Source: Betaproteobacteria bacterium | Lineage (GTDB): Bacteria > Pseudomonadota > Gammaproteobacteria > Burkholderiales > Casimicrobiaceae | DNA length: 64,000 nucleotides | Reading direction: 5' to 3' | Assembly (NCBI GenBank): GCA_016720425.1 | Contig: JADKKQ010000007.1 | Coordinates: 168,126 to 232,125 of the forward strand | Part shown: positions 8,153 to 17,851 of the stretch, piece by piece | Layout: every line of letters begins with the position of its first letter | Numbering within the stretch: the first letter of the stretch is position 1 | Program-made: the position numbers and the translations under genes | Notes under the pieces: model-generated | Databases searched by the model: none | Seen by the model: the letters and a program-made list of their open reading frames with translations, nothing else | Told to the model about the DNA's origin: nothing

Positions 8153-8566
8153 ATGACCGTCCCTGTTTCCCCGTCCGACGCCGCGCCGGCGGTGCTCGAA
8201 CTCGACGTGCCCGCCTTCACCGCACGCATCGGCGGCCACCCGTTCGCCATCGTCGATTTCTGGGCCCCGTGGTGCGCGCCCTGCCGCGCCTTCGCCCCGG
8301 TGTTCGAGGCGACCGCGGCGCGCCACCCGGACATCCTGTTCGCCAAGGTCAACACCGAGCAGCAGCAGGAAATCGCCGCGCATTTCGGCATCCGCTCGAT
8401 TCCGACGCTGATGGTCTTTCGCGAGGACATCGTGATCTTCGCCCAGCCGGGTGCCCTGCCCGCGAGCGCGCTGGAGGAAGTCATCGCCGCGGCGCGGGCG
8501 CTCGACATGGACGAGGTGCGGCGCGAGATTGCGGCGCAGGAGGCGGCCGGCGGCCCAGCCGGCTGA
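8153..8566 (+). CDS. thioredoxin-family protein
   Basis: 137 residues with a single thioredoxin fold. FWAPWCAPCRAFAPVFE holds the redox motif W-C-A-P-C (canonical Trx has CGPC), and the cis-proline loop is G-I-R-S-I-P-T-L-M-V-F. No signal peptide, so it should be a cytoplasmic disulfide reductase. The C-terminal 25 residues (LDMDEVRREIAAQEA) extend beyond a minimal Trx. The CAPC dipeptide and tail suggest a secondary thioredoxin rather than TrxA. The gene has its own -10 box upstream and ends in TGAGAGG, a motif shared by nearby gene ends. Confidence 0.9.
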   Translation: MTVPVSPSDAAPAVLELDVPAFTARIGGHPFAIVDFWAPWCAPCRAFAPVFEATAARHPDILFAKVNTEQQQEIAAHFGIRSIPTLMVFREDIVIFAQPGALPASALEEVIAAARALDMDEVRREIAAQEAAGGPAG

Positions 8567-8612
8567 GAGGCTGAGGCCGCGCTGGCCGCACGCCGGCCAC
8601 GACAGGCAACCG

Positions 8613-9506
8613 ATGGGCTTCCTGCTGCTGCTGGTTCCCGATTTCACGCTGATCGTCGCTGGCGCGCTGCTGCGCCGGTACGGTCGGTTTCCGACCGAGT
8701 TCTGGGCCGGCGCCGAGCGGCTCGTCTACTACGTGCTCTTCCCCGCGCTGCTCTTCCGCGCGCTCGCCGCCGCACCGCTGGCCGCGGGCGACGCCGGCAG
8801 CTTCGTCGCCGTGGGCGTCGGCTTCACCGTCGGCGGCATGCTGCTGTCGGCGCTGGCGCGGCCGCTGCTGCGCCTCGACGCGCCGACGTTCGCAGCGTGC
8901 TTTCAGTGCGGCTTCCGCTTCAACACCTACATCGCGCTCGCCATCGCCAGCCGGCTCGGCGGCGAGGCCGGCATCGCGTTGCTCAGCCTGCTGCTGGGCT
9001 TCCTGGTGCCGCTGGTCAACCTCGCGGCGGTCGGCGTGCTGGCGCAGGGGCGCAGCGCGCGCATCGCCATCGAGATCGCGCGCAACCCGCTGGTCGTCGC
9101 CTGTGCGGCAGGACTCGCGTGGCGGGCGACCGGGCTTCCGCTGCCCCCGCTGGCGAACCGCGTGCTCGAGCACCTGGCGAGCGCGGCGCTGCCGCTCGGC
9201 CTGCTCGCCGTCGGCGCCGGCCTTCGCTTCGGCGGTCACGCGCTGCCCAAGGTTGCCATCGCCTGGTGGTGCGGCGTCAAGCTCGTGGCCATGCCGGCGC
9301 TGGCGCTGGCGCTGGCGGCCTACGCGGAGCTGCCGCTGCCGGCACGACAGATTGCCGTGATGATGGCGGCGGTGCCGACCGCACCGTCGGCCTACATCCT
9401 CGCCAGCCAGATGAACGGCCGCGGGGCGCCGGTGGCCCTGCTGATCTCGACCGGAACGCTGCTGGCGGCGGCCACGCTGCCGCTCTGGCTGGCCGTCGTG
9501 AGCTGA
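8613..9506 (+). CDS. AEC-family (auxin efflux carrier-like) transporter
   Basis: 297 residues with about ten predicted hydrophobic segments in the two inverted five-helix repeats of the AEC/bile-acid transporter superfamily. Family-like features are VPDFTLIVAGALLRRYG at the N-terminus, ERLVYYVLFPALLFRAL, the middle F-R-F-N-T-Y-I block and the C-terminal P-T-A-P-S-A-Y-I-L-A-S-Q-M-N-G motif, which is typical of malate/auxin-carrier-like permeases. The substrate is unknown. ATG at 8613 was chosen because it opens directly into the first helix. It converges on the J-like/RDD gene with an inverted repeat between. Confidence 0.88.
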   Translation: MGFLLLLVPDFTLIVAGALLRRYGRFPTEFWAGAERLVYYVLFPALLFRALAAAPLAAGDAGSFVAVGVGFTVGGMLLSALARPLLRLDAPTFAACFQCGFRFNTYIALAIASRLGGEAGIALLSLLLGFLVPLVNLAAVGVLAQGRSARIAIEIARNPLVVACAAGLAWRATGLPLPPLANRVLEHLASAALPLGLLAVGAGLRFGGHALPKVAIAWWCGVKLVAMPALALALAAYAELPLPARQIAVMMAAVPTAPSAYILASQMNGRGAPVALLISTGTLLAAATLPLWLAVVS

Positions 9507-9538
9507 GAGGGTGTGAATCGCCGCACTCAGCCTCTCAG
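9503..9538. terminator. inverted repeat between convergent genes, possible two-way terminator
   Basis: CTGAGAGG at 9503-9510 pairs with CCTCTCAG at 9531-9538, extended by a few bases with one mismatch. The arms contain the TGA stops of both convergent genes. There is no T-run on either side, so rho-independent termination is uncertain. The same CTGAGAGG word occurs at other gene ends in the window. Confidence 0.4.
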
Positions 9539-11355
9539 GGCCGGTTCCGCCTCAGGAAATCGGCGACGATCCCCTGCTGGCTGCGTTCGATCGCGCCGTC
9601 CAGCGTCTGATCGGCCGGGTCGAACTGCTTCGCCTTCCGGAAGGCGTTGACCGCCTCCTGATGCGCGCCGGCCGCCTGCGCGGCCTGGCCCAGGCAACGC
9701 CACGCGTCGGCATTGGCGAGCTCGAGGTCGGTCCACGCGCGGCAGAGCTCCATCGCGCGCCGGGGGTTGCCCGCACGCAACTGCCGCTGGCCTTCGGTCG
9801 ACAGCGCGGCGATGCGCGCGCGCCGCGCCGAAAACTGCGCCGCCAGGTCGCTGTCGATCGGTTCGTCGGCGTTGCCCGGCGCCGGCCGCGGACGGGTGGA
9901 GATCGTCCCCGCGGCGGCGGGTGCCGAACGCTGCGTCATTCCCTGGAACGCCGCGCCGATGCCGCCCGGGAGCAGCGTTTCCGTCGCCGGCAGCGACTGC
10001 AGGACCCGCGCCTGCGCCCAGTCGAGCGTCTGCGCCATCGGCAGGTGCCAGGCGACCGCGTAGAGCCACAGCATCGCCGCCAATCCGCAGACCCCGGTGG
10101 TGAGGTTCAACACCCCGGGCGGGCCGTGGGTGACCAGGCAATCCTCCGCCGAATCCCAGTCGGTTTCCTGCTGCTCGGCGATCCGCTCGTAGGCGATGGC
10201 CACCAGGAACGGCGCCAGCAGCGGAAAGCCGCAGCCCATCCCCTCCCACCACAGCCGGAATGCGCGCCGCAGCGCGCGGTCCAGTTGCGCCCGCATCTCG
10301 CGCGACGCATAGGCATTCGAAATCGAGAACTGGATGAAGCAGCCGAACAGCCACTTGCCGGGCGTCGTCTGCAGCGAGGCGATCAGCAGCGCCTCGATCG
10401 GGATCCAGGTGCCGGTGATCAGCAGCGGCGCGAGCAGCGGATGACCCAGCCAGGTGAGCACGCCCTCGGCCACCGCGCCCGCGTTCCTGAGCTCGGACAC
10501 CAGCAGCGCCAGGATCAGTCCCCACAGTGCGTAATCGAACATCCGGGCACCGAGCCGTGCCCACGGTCGCGGTTCGCTGGTCCGTCCGGACTTCGCGCGC
10601 TCGAGTTCCGCCATGCGCAGCTGGAAGATCCAGCTCGCGTCCTCCTGCGGTTGCTCGGCACCGAGGAACACGCTCTTTTCGCGCCGCCAGTTGAGGATGG
10701 CGAGGTCCGTGTGCGTCGCCGGTGACGCCGGCAGCGCGGCGCGGTGCCGGCGCCACCACGCGAAGCCGTGGACGATCCCGTACACCAGCGCCAGCCCCAG
10801 CAGCGTGACCGTCAGCCAGACCAGCACCTGCTTGGCGACGAGCACCGCGTCCTCGGGCGTGACGAACACGATCGCCACCGCGATGAAGGCCGCGAACAGC
10901 GTGCACAGCGCCACGGTGAGCAGCGTCGAGCGGCCAAAGGACGCGACGCGCTCGGTCAGACCCGGATGGTGGAAGGCCCGTTCGGGCTTCGACTCGGGCT
11001 CGCCGAAGCGCTCCTCGAACAGTTCCTCGGGCGACGGCGCGGTCACCGGTGCGTGGACGTCGCTGCCCTCGCCCGCCGCGTCGACCTCCGCCACCGCGTT
11101 GGTCACGACATGGGCGATGCGCGCCTCGGTCGTGCTGAGCGACAGCGCCAGCTCCTGGTCGTAGCGCCGCCGGCGCTCCGGGTCGCTCAGGATCCGGCTG
11201 GCGTGATTGATGAAGCGCAGCGCCTCCTCGACGTTGCCGTGGCCGTCGCGGGTCTTGGCGTAGTACTTGCGGATCACGCGCCGCAGCGCCGCCCGCACGT
11301 CTTCGTCGGGCGCGGACTGGGCGATGCCCAGCGCTTCGTAGAGCGTCGCCTTCAT
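9535..11355 (-). CDS. J-domain-like / RDD membrane protein with C-terminal TPR
   Basis: A 606-residue protein of unusual composition. Residues 2-66 look like a J-domain (YEALGIAQSAPDEDVRAAL, then INHASRILSDPERRRRYD), but the HPD tripeptide needed to stimulate DnaK is absent and T-R-D-G stands in its place (about 35-38). Two transmembrane helices follow (about 140-185), then a cytoplasmic stretch. An RDD-like multi-helix membrane domain occupies about 265-450 (ARLGARMFDYALWGLILALL, TTPGKWLFGC). A Pro-rich linker leads to a TPR-like helical region (about 520-606, GQRQLRAGNPRRAMELCRAW). The start at 11355 opens the J-like fold; upstream codons are Arg-rich. Role unknown; an inner-membrane scaffold is a guess. 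Confidence 0.75.
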   Translation of the reverse strand: MKATLYEALGIAQSAPDEDVRAALRRVIRKYYAKTRDGHGNVEEALRFINHASRILSDPERRRRYDQELALSLSTTEARIAHVVTNAVAEVDAAGEGSDVHAPVTAPSPEELFEERFGEPESKPERAFHHPGLTERVASFGRSTLLTVALCTLFAAFIAVAIVFVTPEDAVLVAKQVLVWLTVTLLGLALVYGIVHGFAWWRRHRAALPASPATHTDLAILNWRREKSVFLGAEQPQEDASWIFQLRMAELERAKSGRTSEPRPWARLGARMFDYALWGLILALLVSELRNAGAVAEGVLTWLGHPLLAPLLITGTWIPIEALLIASLQTTPGKWLFGCFIQFSISNAYASREMRAQLDRALRRAFRLWWEGMGCGFPLLAPFLVAIAYERIAEQQETDWDSAEDCLVTHGPPGVLNLTTGVCGLAAMLWLYAVAWHLPMAQTLDWAQARVLQSLPATETLLPGGIGAAFQGMTQRSAPAAAGTISTRPRPAPGNADEPIDSDLAAQFSARRARIAALSTEGQRQLRAGNPRRAMELCRAWTDLELANADAWRCLGQAAQAAGAHQEAVNAFRKAKQFDPADQTLDGAIERSQQGIVADFLRRNRP

Positions 11356-11697
11356 CGACGGCGCGCCTCGGCCAGGTGCCTCACGCGACGCGTCGGACGC
11401 GCAGCGCCGCCCGGCGAACGCACCCGGGCCGCCACGCGCGACGCGCACGGTACCCCGCCGGCCGCCCGGCGTTGCGCGGCGGCACCTGCCGGGCGCAGCG
11501 CCTCGGCGTCATGGGATCCGACCTCGTGCATGGTGAATTAGTGTAACCGGCGAACGGCGTCCCGGTGACCTGGGGAACGAAAAGCAAGAAGCGGGCCGGT
11601 CCCCCGCGGGCCGCGCCGGATCCGCACGCAACGCGCTCGCCATGCAACAAGGGCAGCCCGCGGGCTGCCCTTGCGTGTGCTCTCCCGAAGCGACGGG
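11356..11697. other. 342-base spacer upstream of the J-like/RDD gene and downstream of rplS
   Basis: No gene is seen. It contains the rplS operon terminator (11651-11670) and should hold the promoter of the J-like/RDD gene. A shallow AT-richer patch (around 11530-11590) is the only candidate for that, without a clear -35/-10 pair. Confidence 0.55.
11651..11670 (-). terminator. terminator of the rpsP-rimM-trmD-rplS operon
   Basis: A perfect 20-base palindrome, GGGCAGCCCG with its complement CGGGCTGCCC, lies about 27 bases past the rplS stop. On the minus strand it is followed by TTGTTG. The stem is strong but the T-tract is short. Confidence 0.75.
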
Positions 11698-12078
11698 CTA
11701 CGCGCCCTTCTTTTCCTTGTGCGTGTGGCTGAGCTTCTCGCGGATCCGGGCCGACTTGCCGGAGCGATCGCGCAGGTAGTAGAGCTTGGCGCGGCGCACG
11801 TCGCCCCGGCGCTTGACCTCGACGCTGGCGATCAGCGGCGAATAGGTCTGGAACGTGCGCTCGACCCCTTCGCCGCTGGAGATCTTGCGCACGACGAACG
11901 ACGAGTTGAGGCCGCGGTTGCGCTTGGCGATGACCACGCCCTCGTAGGCCTGGACGCGCTTGCGCTCGCCTTCGACGACGTTCACGTTGACGATGACCGT
12001 GTCGCCGGGCGCGAATTCCGGGATCGTCTTGCCCAGGCGGGCAATCTCTTCCTGCTCCAACATTGCGATGATGTTCAT
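11698..12078 (-). CDS. rplS: 50S ribosomal protein L19
   Basis: 126 residues, usual for betaproteobacteria. It begins MNIIAMLEQEEIARL and carries the L19 hallmarks F-A-P-G-D-T-V-I-V-N-V, R-V-Q-A-Y-E-G-V-V-I-A, S-S-G-E-G-V-E-R-T-F and Y-Y-L-R-D-R-S-G-K-S-A-R-I. L19 sits at the 30S-50S interface. ATG at 12078 was chosen over the internal ATG at 12063 because the family begins MN(L/I)I. It is the last gene of the ribosomal operon and is followed by a strong hairpin. Confidence 0.97.
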   Translation of the reverse strand: MNIIAMLEQEEIARLGKTIPEFAPGDTVIVNVNVVEGERKRVQAYEGVVIAKRNRGLNSSFVVRKISSGEGVERTFQTYSPLIASVEVKRRGDVRRAKLYYLRDRSGKSARIREKLSHTHKEKKGA

Positions 12079-12230
12079 GCTGCGTTCTCCGATGGTCTCG
12101 TGGCCGTTGGCCTTGCGTGCAGCGCAGGGCGCCCCCTGATGCACGCGTTTCTCGTCGCCGTCCGCTGTTCCCGGACAGCCTTCGCTTGCAGCGTCGCCAC
12201 GGCGGTGCGGCGCTGTTCCGCCACCCGCGG

Positions 12231-13004
12231 CTACTGCTGCACTGCCGCCTGCGCTTCCCGCTGGAACTCCGCGAGCAGCGCCTGTTCTTCGCCCGACAGC
12301 GACCGCGCCGCCAACAGCTCGGGGCGCCGCAGCCAGGTTCGCCCCAGCGCCTGCTTCAGCCGCCAGCGGCGAATCGCCGCGTGATTGCCCGACAGCAGCA
12401 CCTCGGGGACCTGCTCGCCGCGCTCGCTCTCCGGCCGCGTGTAGTGCGGGCAATCGAGCAAGCCGTCGGCAAACGAATCCTGGGTCGCCGATTCCGCGTC
12501 GTTCAGCACCCCGGGCCGCAGCCGCACCACGGCGTCCATCAGCATCAGCGCCGGCAGTTCTCCGCCGGACACCACGAAATCGCCGACGGCGATTTCCTCA
12601 TCCACTTCCCGCGCCAGCCAGCGCTCGTCGATCCCCTCGTAGCGTCCCGCGACCAGCACATACGCCGTCCGGTCGCCGTCGGCCGCCAGCGCCGCCACCC
12701 GCGGGTGCGTCAGCGGCCGGCCGGACGGCGAGAGGTGGATCGTCCACGTCCGCTCGTAACCCGCGGCCGACTGCGCCGCGCGCGCCGCGGCGAGCGCCCT
12801 GCCCAGCGGCTCGCCCAGCATCACCATCCCGGGACCGCCGCCGTAGGGTCGATCGTCGACGGTGCGGTAGTTGTCGGCAGCAAAATCGCGCGGATTCCAC
12901 GTTGCCAGCTGCCACAGCCCCCGTTCCAGCGCCCGCCCGGTCACGCCGAACCCGGCGGCATGCGCCACCATGTCCCGGAACAGCGTCACGACGTCGATGC
13001 GCAT
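12231..13004 (-). CDS. trmD: tRNA (guanine-N1)-methyltransferase
   Basis: A 257-residue SPOUT-class enzyme that methylates G37 of tRNAs reading CNN codons, preventing frameshifting. Motifs are MRIDVVTLFRDM at the start, the D-D-R-P-Y-G-G-G-P-G-M-V-M loop, the knot region YVLVAGRYEGIDERW, and the V-V-S-G-G-E-L-P-A and E-S-(A)-x-D-S-F-A-D-G-L-L-D blocks. It lies 45 bases after rimM and about 150 bases before rplS, in the standard order. Confidence 0.97.
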   Translation of the reverse strand: MRIDVVTLFRDMVAHAAGFGVTGRALERGLWQLATWNPRDFAADNYRTVDDRPYGGGPGMVMLGEPLGRALAAARAAQSAAGYERTWTIHLSPSGRPLTHPRVAALAADGDRTAYVLVAGRYEGIDERWLAREVDEEIAVGDFVVSGGELPALMLMDAVVRLRPGVLNDAESATQDSFADGLLDCPHYTRPESERGEQVPEVLLSGNHAAIRRWRLKQALGRTWLRRPELLAARSLSGEEQALLAEFQREAQAAVQQ

Positions 13005-13049
13005 CCCGCACTTCCGGGCGGTGCCGCTTGCGCGCCGCCACCCCGCTTC

Positions 13050-13598
13050 TCAATAATCCTCGCCCCAGTCGACCCGCAGCCGCCCGGCGTCGAGGTCGAC
13101 CTCGTCCACCACCGCCGCGACATAGGGTATGAGCCGCTCCCCCGCCGCCGCCGCCGATCCGGGCCCCGCCACCCGCAACAGCGGATGCGCGCCGAAATCG
13201 GCCACTTCGATCACCCGCCCGAGCACGACGCCGTCGCGGTTGACCACTTCCAGCCCGACCAGATCGGCCTGGTAGATTTCGCCGGCCCCCGCCTTGGGCA
13301 AGACTGCGCGGGGAACGCCGACGTCGCAGCCCTTCAGCGCCAGCGCCGCCTCGCGCGTTTCGACGCCGTCGAGGCGGACCAGCAGCGCGTCGGAGTGCAT
13401 CCGGCCTTCGCGCGGCAAGGCGGGCTTCCAGGCGCCGCCGCCCGGCGCCCGCAACCACCACGCCTTGAACTGCAGCAGCCCGTCGGGGCTTTCGGTGTGC
13501 GGACGAATCCGCAGCCACCCCTTCACGCCGTAGGGCAGCAACACCTGCCCCATGACCACGATGTCGTCGGGCACCGCGCCCGCCGACGTCGGGGCCAT
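13050..13598 (-). CDS. rimM: 16S rRNA processing/maturation protein RimM
   Basis: 182 residues. The N-terminal RimM beta-barrel is recognised by VVMGQVLLPYGVKGWLRI, and the C-terminal PRC-barrel by YQADLVGLEVVNRDGVVLGRVIEV and RLIPYVAAVVDEVDLDAGRLRVDW. RimM binds S19 and helps 30S head maturation. The start lies 11 bases after the rpsP stop, in the rpsP-rimM-trmD-rplS operon. Confidence 0.96.
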   Translation of the reverse strand: MAPTSAGAVPDDIVVMGQVLLPYGVKGWLRIRPHTESPDGLLQFKAWWLRAPGGGAWKPALPREGRMHSDALLVRLDGVETREAALALKGCDVGVPRAVLPKAGAGEIYQADLVGLEVVNRDGVVLGRVIEVADFGAHPLLRVAGPGSAAAAGERLIPYVAAVVDEVDLDAGRLRVDWGEDY

Positions 13599-13609
13599 CG
13601 TCGACCGGG

Positions 13610-13888
13610 TCAGGCCGCGGCCGCGGGTTGCGCCGCGGGCGTCGTCACCAGCGTCGACTTCTTGACCAGGCCCTCGACGGTCTCCGAGAGCTTGGCGCCG
13701 CGGCCCTGCCAGAACGCGATGCGGTCGTGCGCGAGGCGCAGCGCTTCCTCGCCCTCGCGCGCGATCGGATTGTAGAAACCGACGCGCTCGATGAAACGAC
13801 CGTCGCGACGATTGCGCGAGTCGGCCACGACCACGTTGAAATAGGGGCGCTTCTTGGCGCCGCCGCGGGCAAGTCGGATGACGACCAT
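13610..13888 (-). CDS. rpsP: 30S ribosomal protein S16
   Basis: 92 residues. It begins MVVIRLARGGAKKRPYFNVVVADSR, the classical S16 N-terminus, and continues with GRFIERVGFYNP and RIAFWQGRGAKLSETV. The frame is open for 21 codons upstream, but S16 always starts at MV(V/I)IRL, so the ATG at 13888 was chosen. The Ala/Pro-rich last 12 residues are a common lineage extension. First gene of the operon, behind a clear sigma-70 promoter. Confidence 0.97.
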   Translation of the reverse strand: MVVIRLARGGAKKRPYFNVVVADSRNRRDGRFIERVGFYNPIAREGEEALRLAHDRIAFWQGRGAKLSETVEGLVKKSTLVTTPAAQPAAAA

Positions 13889-13921
13889 GGTGACGAATCC
13901 GTGTTGGCGAAAAAGACGATG

Positions 13922-13951
13922 ATTATATGACGAATTTCGGCATCCGCGCAA
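13922..13951 (-). promoter_or_regulatory. sigma-70 promoter of the rpsP operon
   Basis: On the minus strand, TTGCGC (13946-13951) and TATAAT (13922-13927) are separated by 18 bases. The -10 is perfect and the region is noticeably AT-richer than its surroundings. The transcript would start about 25-30 bases before the rpsP ATG. Confidence 0.75.
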
Positions 13952-14005
13952 TGCCGCGCGCGCGCCGGACCGCGACCCCGGCCGCCCTCCCCCCGGGCCG
14001 GGGCG

Positions 14006-15358
<1,353 letters not shown>

Positions 15359-15547
15359 GTCGATGCCGGAAAAGGTGGAAGGCCGCGGCCGAGGGCGCCG
15401 TCGCGCTGCTCGCCCCGGGCGCCGAAGCCGGTGCCCGCCGGCGCGGCGCGGCGCGCGCCGCGGCCGCGTCGGAGCAGCTGCGCCAGCCGCGTCGTCGAGT
15501 TGCGCGAGCCTCTCATGTAAACTCGGGCCAAGCCTCGCTCGAACCTG

Positions 15548-16369
15548 ATGATTCTACTCCACCTTGCCGTCGCGGCCCTCTACGGTCTGGCCGCGTGGGC
15601 GCACTGGCCCGCCGCGGCCGACGCGTCGGCGTCGCGCGACGCAGCGCCTCCCTTCCCGCGTTCGCTGGCCGGCTGGCTGCTGCCGCTGGCCGTCGCGGCG
15701 CACGCCTGGCTGGCGCTGTCCGACATCGCGCGTCCCGAGGGCCTGGACCTGTCGATCGCCAACGCGCTGTCGGTGGTCGCCTGGCTGACCGCGATCCTCG
15801 CCTGGGGATCGGGGCTGCTGCGCACGCTGCCCGCCGTCGGCAGCATCGTGCTGCCGGTGACCGCGATCGCGTCGCTGCTGCCGGCGTTCGTCGTCAATCC
15901 GCACCGCTTCCCCTATGCCGGCGACCCCCTCGCCACCGCCCACGTCGCCGTCGCGCTGGTCGCCTACGCGATGTTCATCATCGCCGCGGTCGAGGCGCTG
16001 ATCCTGATGGGGCTGGAGAAGCGGCTGCACCGCCGGCTGCCGGAACCGGGCCCCGCCGGCCTGCCGCCGCTCCTGACGCTGGAGCGGTTCCTGTTCCGCC
16101 TCATCGGCGCCGGCTTCGTGCTGCTCACGCTGACGCTGGCGAGCGGCATGCTGTTCACCGAGCAGCTGTTCGGGCGCCCGTTCACGTTCACGCACAAGAG
16201 CGTGTTCTCGATCCTCGGCTGGCTCACCTTCGGCGCGCTGCTCTGGGGCCGCTGGCGCTACGGCTGGCGCGGCCGCGTCGCGCTGCGCTGGATCCTCGCC
16301 GGCACCGTATTCCTGTTCCTCGCCTATCTCGGCTACAAGTTCGTGCTCGAGATCGTTCTCGGCAAATGA
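15548..16369 (+). CDS. ypjD: YpjD-like cytochrome c assembly (CcsA) family membrane protein
   Basis: 273 residues, about eight hydrophobic segments. The C-terminal half matches the CcsA/CcmC-type cytochrome c assembly domain: HVAVALVAYAMFIIAAVEA, then a THKSVFSILGWLTFGALLWGR region with conserved histidines. The N-terminus opens directly into a helix (MILLHLAVAALYGLAAWAHW). In gammaproteobacteria ypjD stands in the same order, ffh|ypjD-corB, so the name rests on family plus synteny. The cellular role of YpjD is not established; the domain suggests haem-linked membrane chemistry. Confidence 0.88.
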   Translation: MILLHLAVAALYGLAAWAHWPAAADASASRDAAPPFPRSLAGWLLPLAVAAHAWLALSDIARPEGLDLSIANALSVVAWLTAILAWGSGLLRTLPAVGSIVLPVTAIASLLPAFVVNPHRFPYAGDPLATAHVAVALVAYAMFIIAAVEALILMGLEKRLHRRLPEPGPAGLPPLLTLERFLFRLIGAGFVLLTLTLASGMLFTEQLFGRPFTFTHKSVFSILGWLTFGALLWGRWRYGWRGRVALRWILAGTVFLFLAYLGYKFVLEIVLGK

Positions 16370-16409
16370 CCGCGGTGCGCGCGCCCGCCGTCCGCGCCGA
16401 CCCCTGACC

Positions 16410-17726
16410 GTGGACGACGTCTCGACCGGCACGCTCGGTCTGGCGCTCGTGGTCCTGCTGGTGACCTCGGGCTTCTTCTCGCTCGCCGAGACGGCGATGA
16501 TGGCGGTCAACCGCTTCCGCCTGAAGCACCGCGCGCAGCGCGGGTCGCGCGGCGCGCGGGTCGCGCTCGCGCTCCTGGGCGAGACCGACCGGCTGCTGGG
16601 CGTGATCCTGCTCGGGAACAACCTGATCAACGCCGCGTCGGCCACGCTGACGACGATCATCACCGTGCGGCTGTTCGGCGAGGGCGAGCTCGCGCTGGCG
16701 CTCGGCACCGTCGCCGTGACCTTCGGCATCCTGGTGATCTCGGAGATCACGCCCAAGGTGATCGGCGCCGCGCACGCCGATCGCATCGCCCCGGTCGTCG
16801 GTTTCGTGCTGCGGCCGATGCTCAGGGCGGCCACGCCCGTGGTGTGGTTCGTCAACCTGTTCGTGCAGGGGCTGCTGCGCCTGCTCTTCGTCCGCCCGGC
16901 GAGCGAGCTCGGCGCCACGCTGACGCAGGAGGAGCTGCGTTCGCTGGTCCTCGAGGGACAGTACTTCCGCGGCAAGCACCGCGCGATGCTCGCCAACCTG
17001 CTCGACCTGGAGGCCGTCACCGTCGACGACGTGATGACGCCGCGCAACCAGATTCATGCCATCGACATCACCAGCGAGCCGACGCGCCTCGTCACCCAGC
17101 TGACCACGTCGTACCACACGCGCCTGCCGGTGTACGAGGACGAACTCGACAACATCGTCGGCACGCTGCACCTGAAGCAGGTGCTGAATCTGCAGCACGC
17201 CGGGGGGATCGACCGGGAGGCGATCGCCAGCGTGCTGCGGCCCGCCTATTTCGTCCCCAGCGGCACGCCGCTCTTGACCCAGCTGCAGCAGTTCCAGAAC
17301 GACCGCGAGCGCCTCGGCCTCGTCGTCGACGAGTACGGCGAACTGCAGGGCCTGCTGACGCTCGAGGACATCATCGAGGAGATCATCGGCGACTTCACCA
17401 CCGGCGCCCCCGGACCGGGCTCGTCGATGGGGCGCGAACCCGACGGCAGCGTGGTCGCCGACGGCATGGCGCAGCTGCGCACGCTGAACCGCAAGCTCGG
17501 AACCCGCTTCCCGCTCGACGGGCCGAAAACCCTGAACGGGCTGATCGTCGGCCAATTGGGCGAAATACCCGATGCCGGGACCGTCGTCGACATTGCCGGG
17601 CAGGCGCTCGAAATACTGCAGACGCAGGACCGCGCGGTCAAGGTGGTGCGCCTGCGCGCGCCGGTAGGACGTGACGCGGGCGCGCCTTTACAAAGCCGGG
17701 ACGCGCAGGCATCATCCGACCGGTAA
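16410..17726 (+). CDS. corB: CNNM/CorB-type transporter (DUF21-CBS-CBS-CorC_HlyC)
   Basis: 438 residues, GTG start. Domain order: DUF21/CNNM membrane domain (about 1-190; G-F-F-S-L-A-E-T-A-M-M-A-V-N, I-L-L-G-N-N-L-I-N-A, S-E-I-T-P-K), paired CBS domains (about 205-330; VDDVMTPRNQIHAID, RLPVYEDELDNIVGTLHLKQ, VVDEYGELQGLLTLEDIIEEI) and a C-terminal CorC_HlyC domain (about 345-425). CorB/CNNM proteins move or regulate Mg2+ (and Co2+) across the inner membrane. It lies 40 bases after ypjD, the same order as ypjD-corB in E. coli. Confidence 0.93.
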   Translation: MDDVSTGTLGLALVVLLVTSGFFSLAETAMMAVNRFRLKHRAQRGSRGARVALALLGETDRLLGVILLGNNLINAASATLTTIITVRLFGEGELALALGTVAVTFGILVISEITPKVIGAAHADRIAPVVGFVLRPMLRAATPVVWFVNLFVQGLLRLLFVRPASELGATLTQEELRSLVLEGQYFRGKHRAMLANLLDLEAVTVDDVMTPRNQIHAIDITSEPTRLVTQLTTSYHTRLPVYEDELDNIVGTLHLKQVLNLQHAGGIDREAIASVLRPAYFVPSGTPLLTQLQQFQNDRERLGLVVDEYGELQGLLTLEDIIEEIIGDFTTGAPGPGSSMGREPDGSVVADGMAQLRTLNRKLGTRFPLDGPKTLNGLIVGQLGEIPDAGTVVDIAGQALEILQTQDRAVKVVRLRAPVGRDAGAPLQSRDAQASSDR

Positions 17727-17774
17727 GTTTTATGCGCGTGGAATAACAGGGAGTTAAACCCGCCTCGGGCACAA

Positions 17775-17792
17775 GCGGCACGCAAGTTGCTT
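17775..17792 (+). promoter_or_regulatory. sigma-54 promoter of pilB
   Basis: The sequence CGGCACG-CAAG-TTGCTT has GG at 17777-17778 and GC at 17789-17790, exactly the -24/-12 spacing, and differs from the TGGCACG-N4-TTGC consensus at one base. It lies about 62 bases before the pilB ATG. RpoN control of type IV pilus genes is common, though best known for pilA; a PilR-like or other enhancer-binding protein would be required. Confidence 0.75.
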
Positions 17793-17851
17793 GCGGCTGA
17801 AGACGCACCGCGCTCTCAGGCATACCCGACACGACGACGCCAACCGAGTCC

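Noticed and set aside
15480..15547. Promoter for ypjD (TTGCGC near 15500 with TAAACT near 15519)
   Set aside because: The spacing between the two hexamers is only 12 bases, too short for a sigma-70 promoter.
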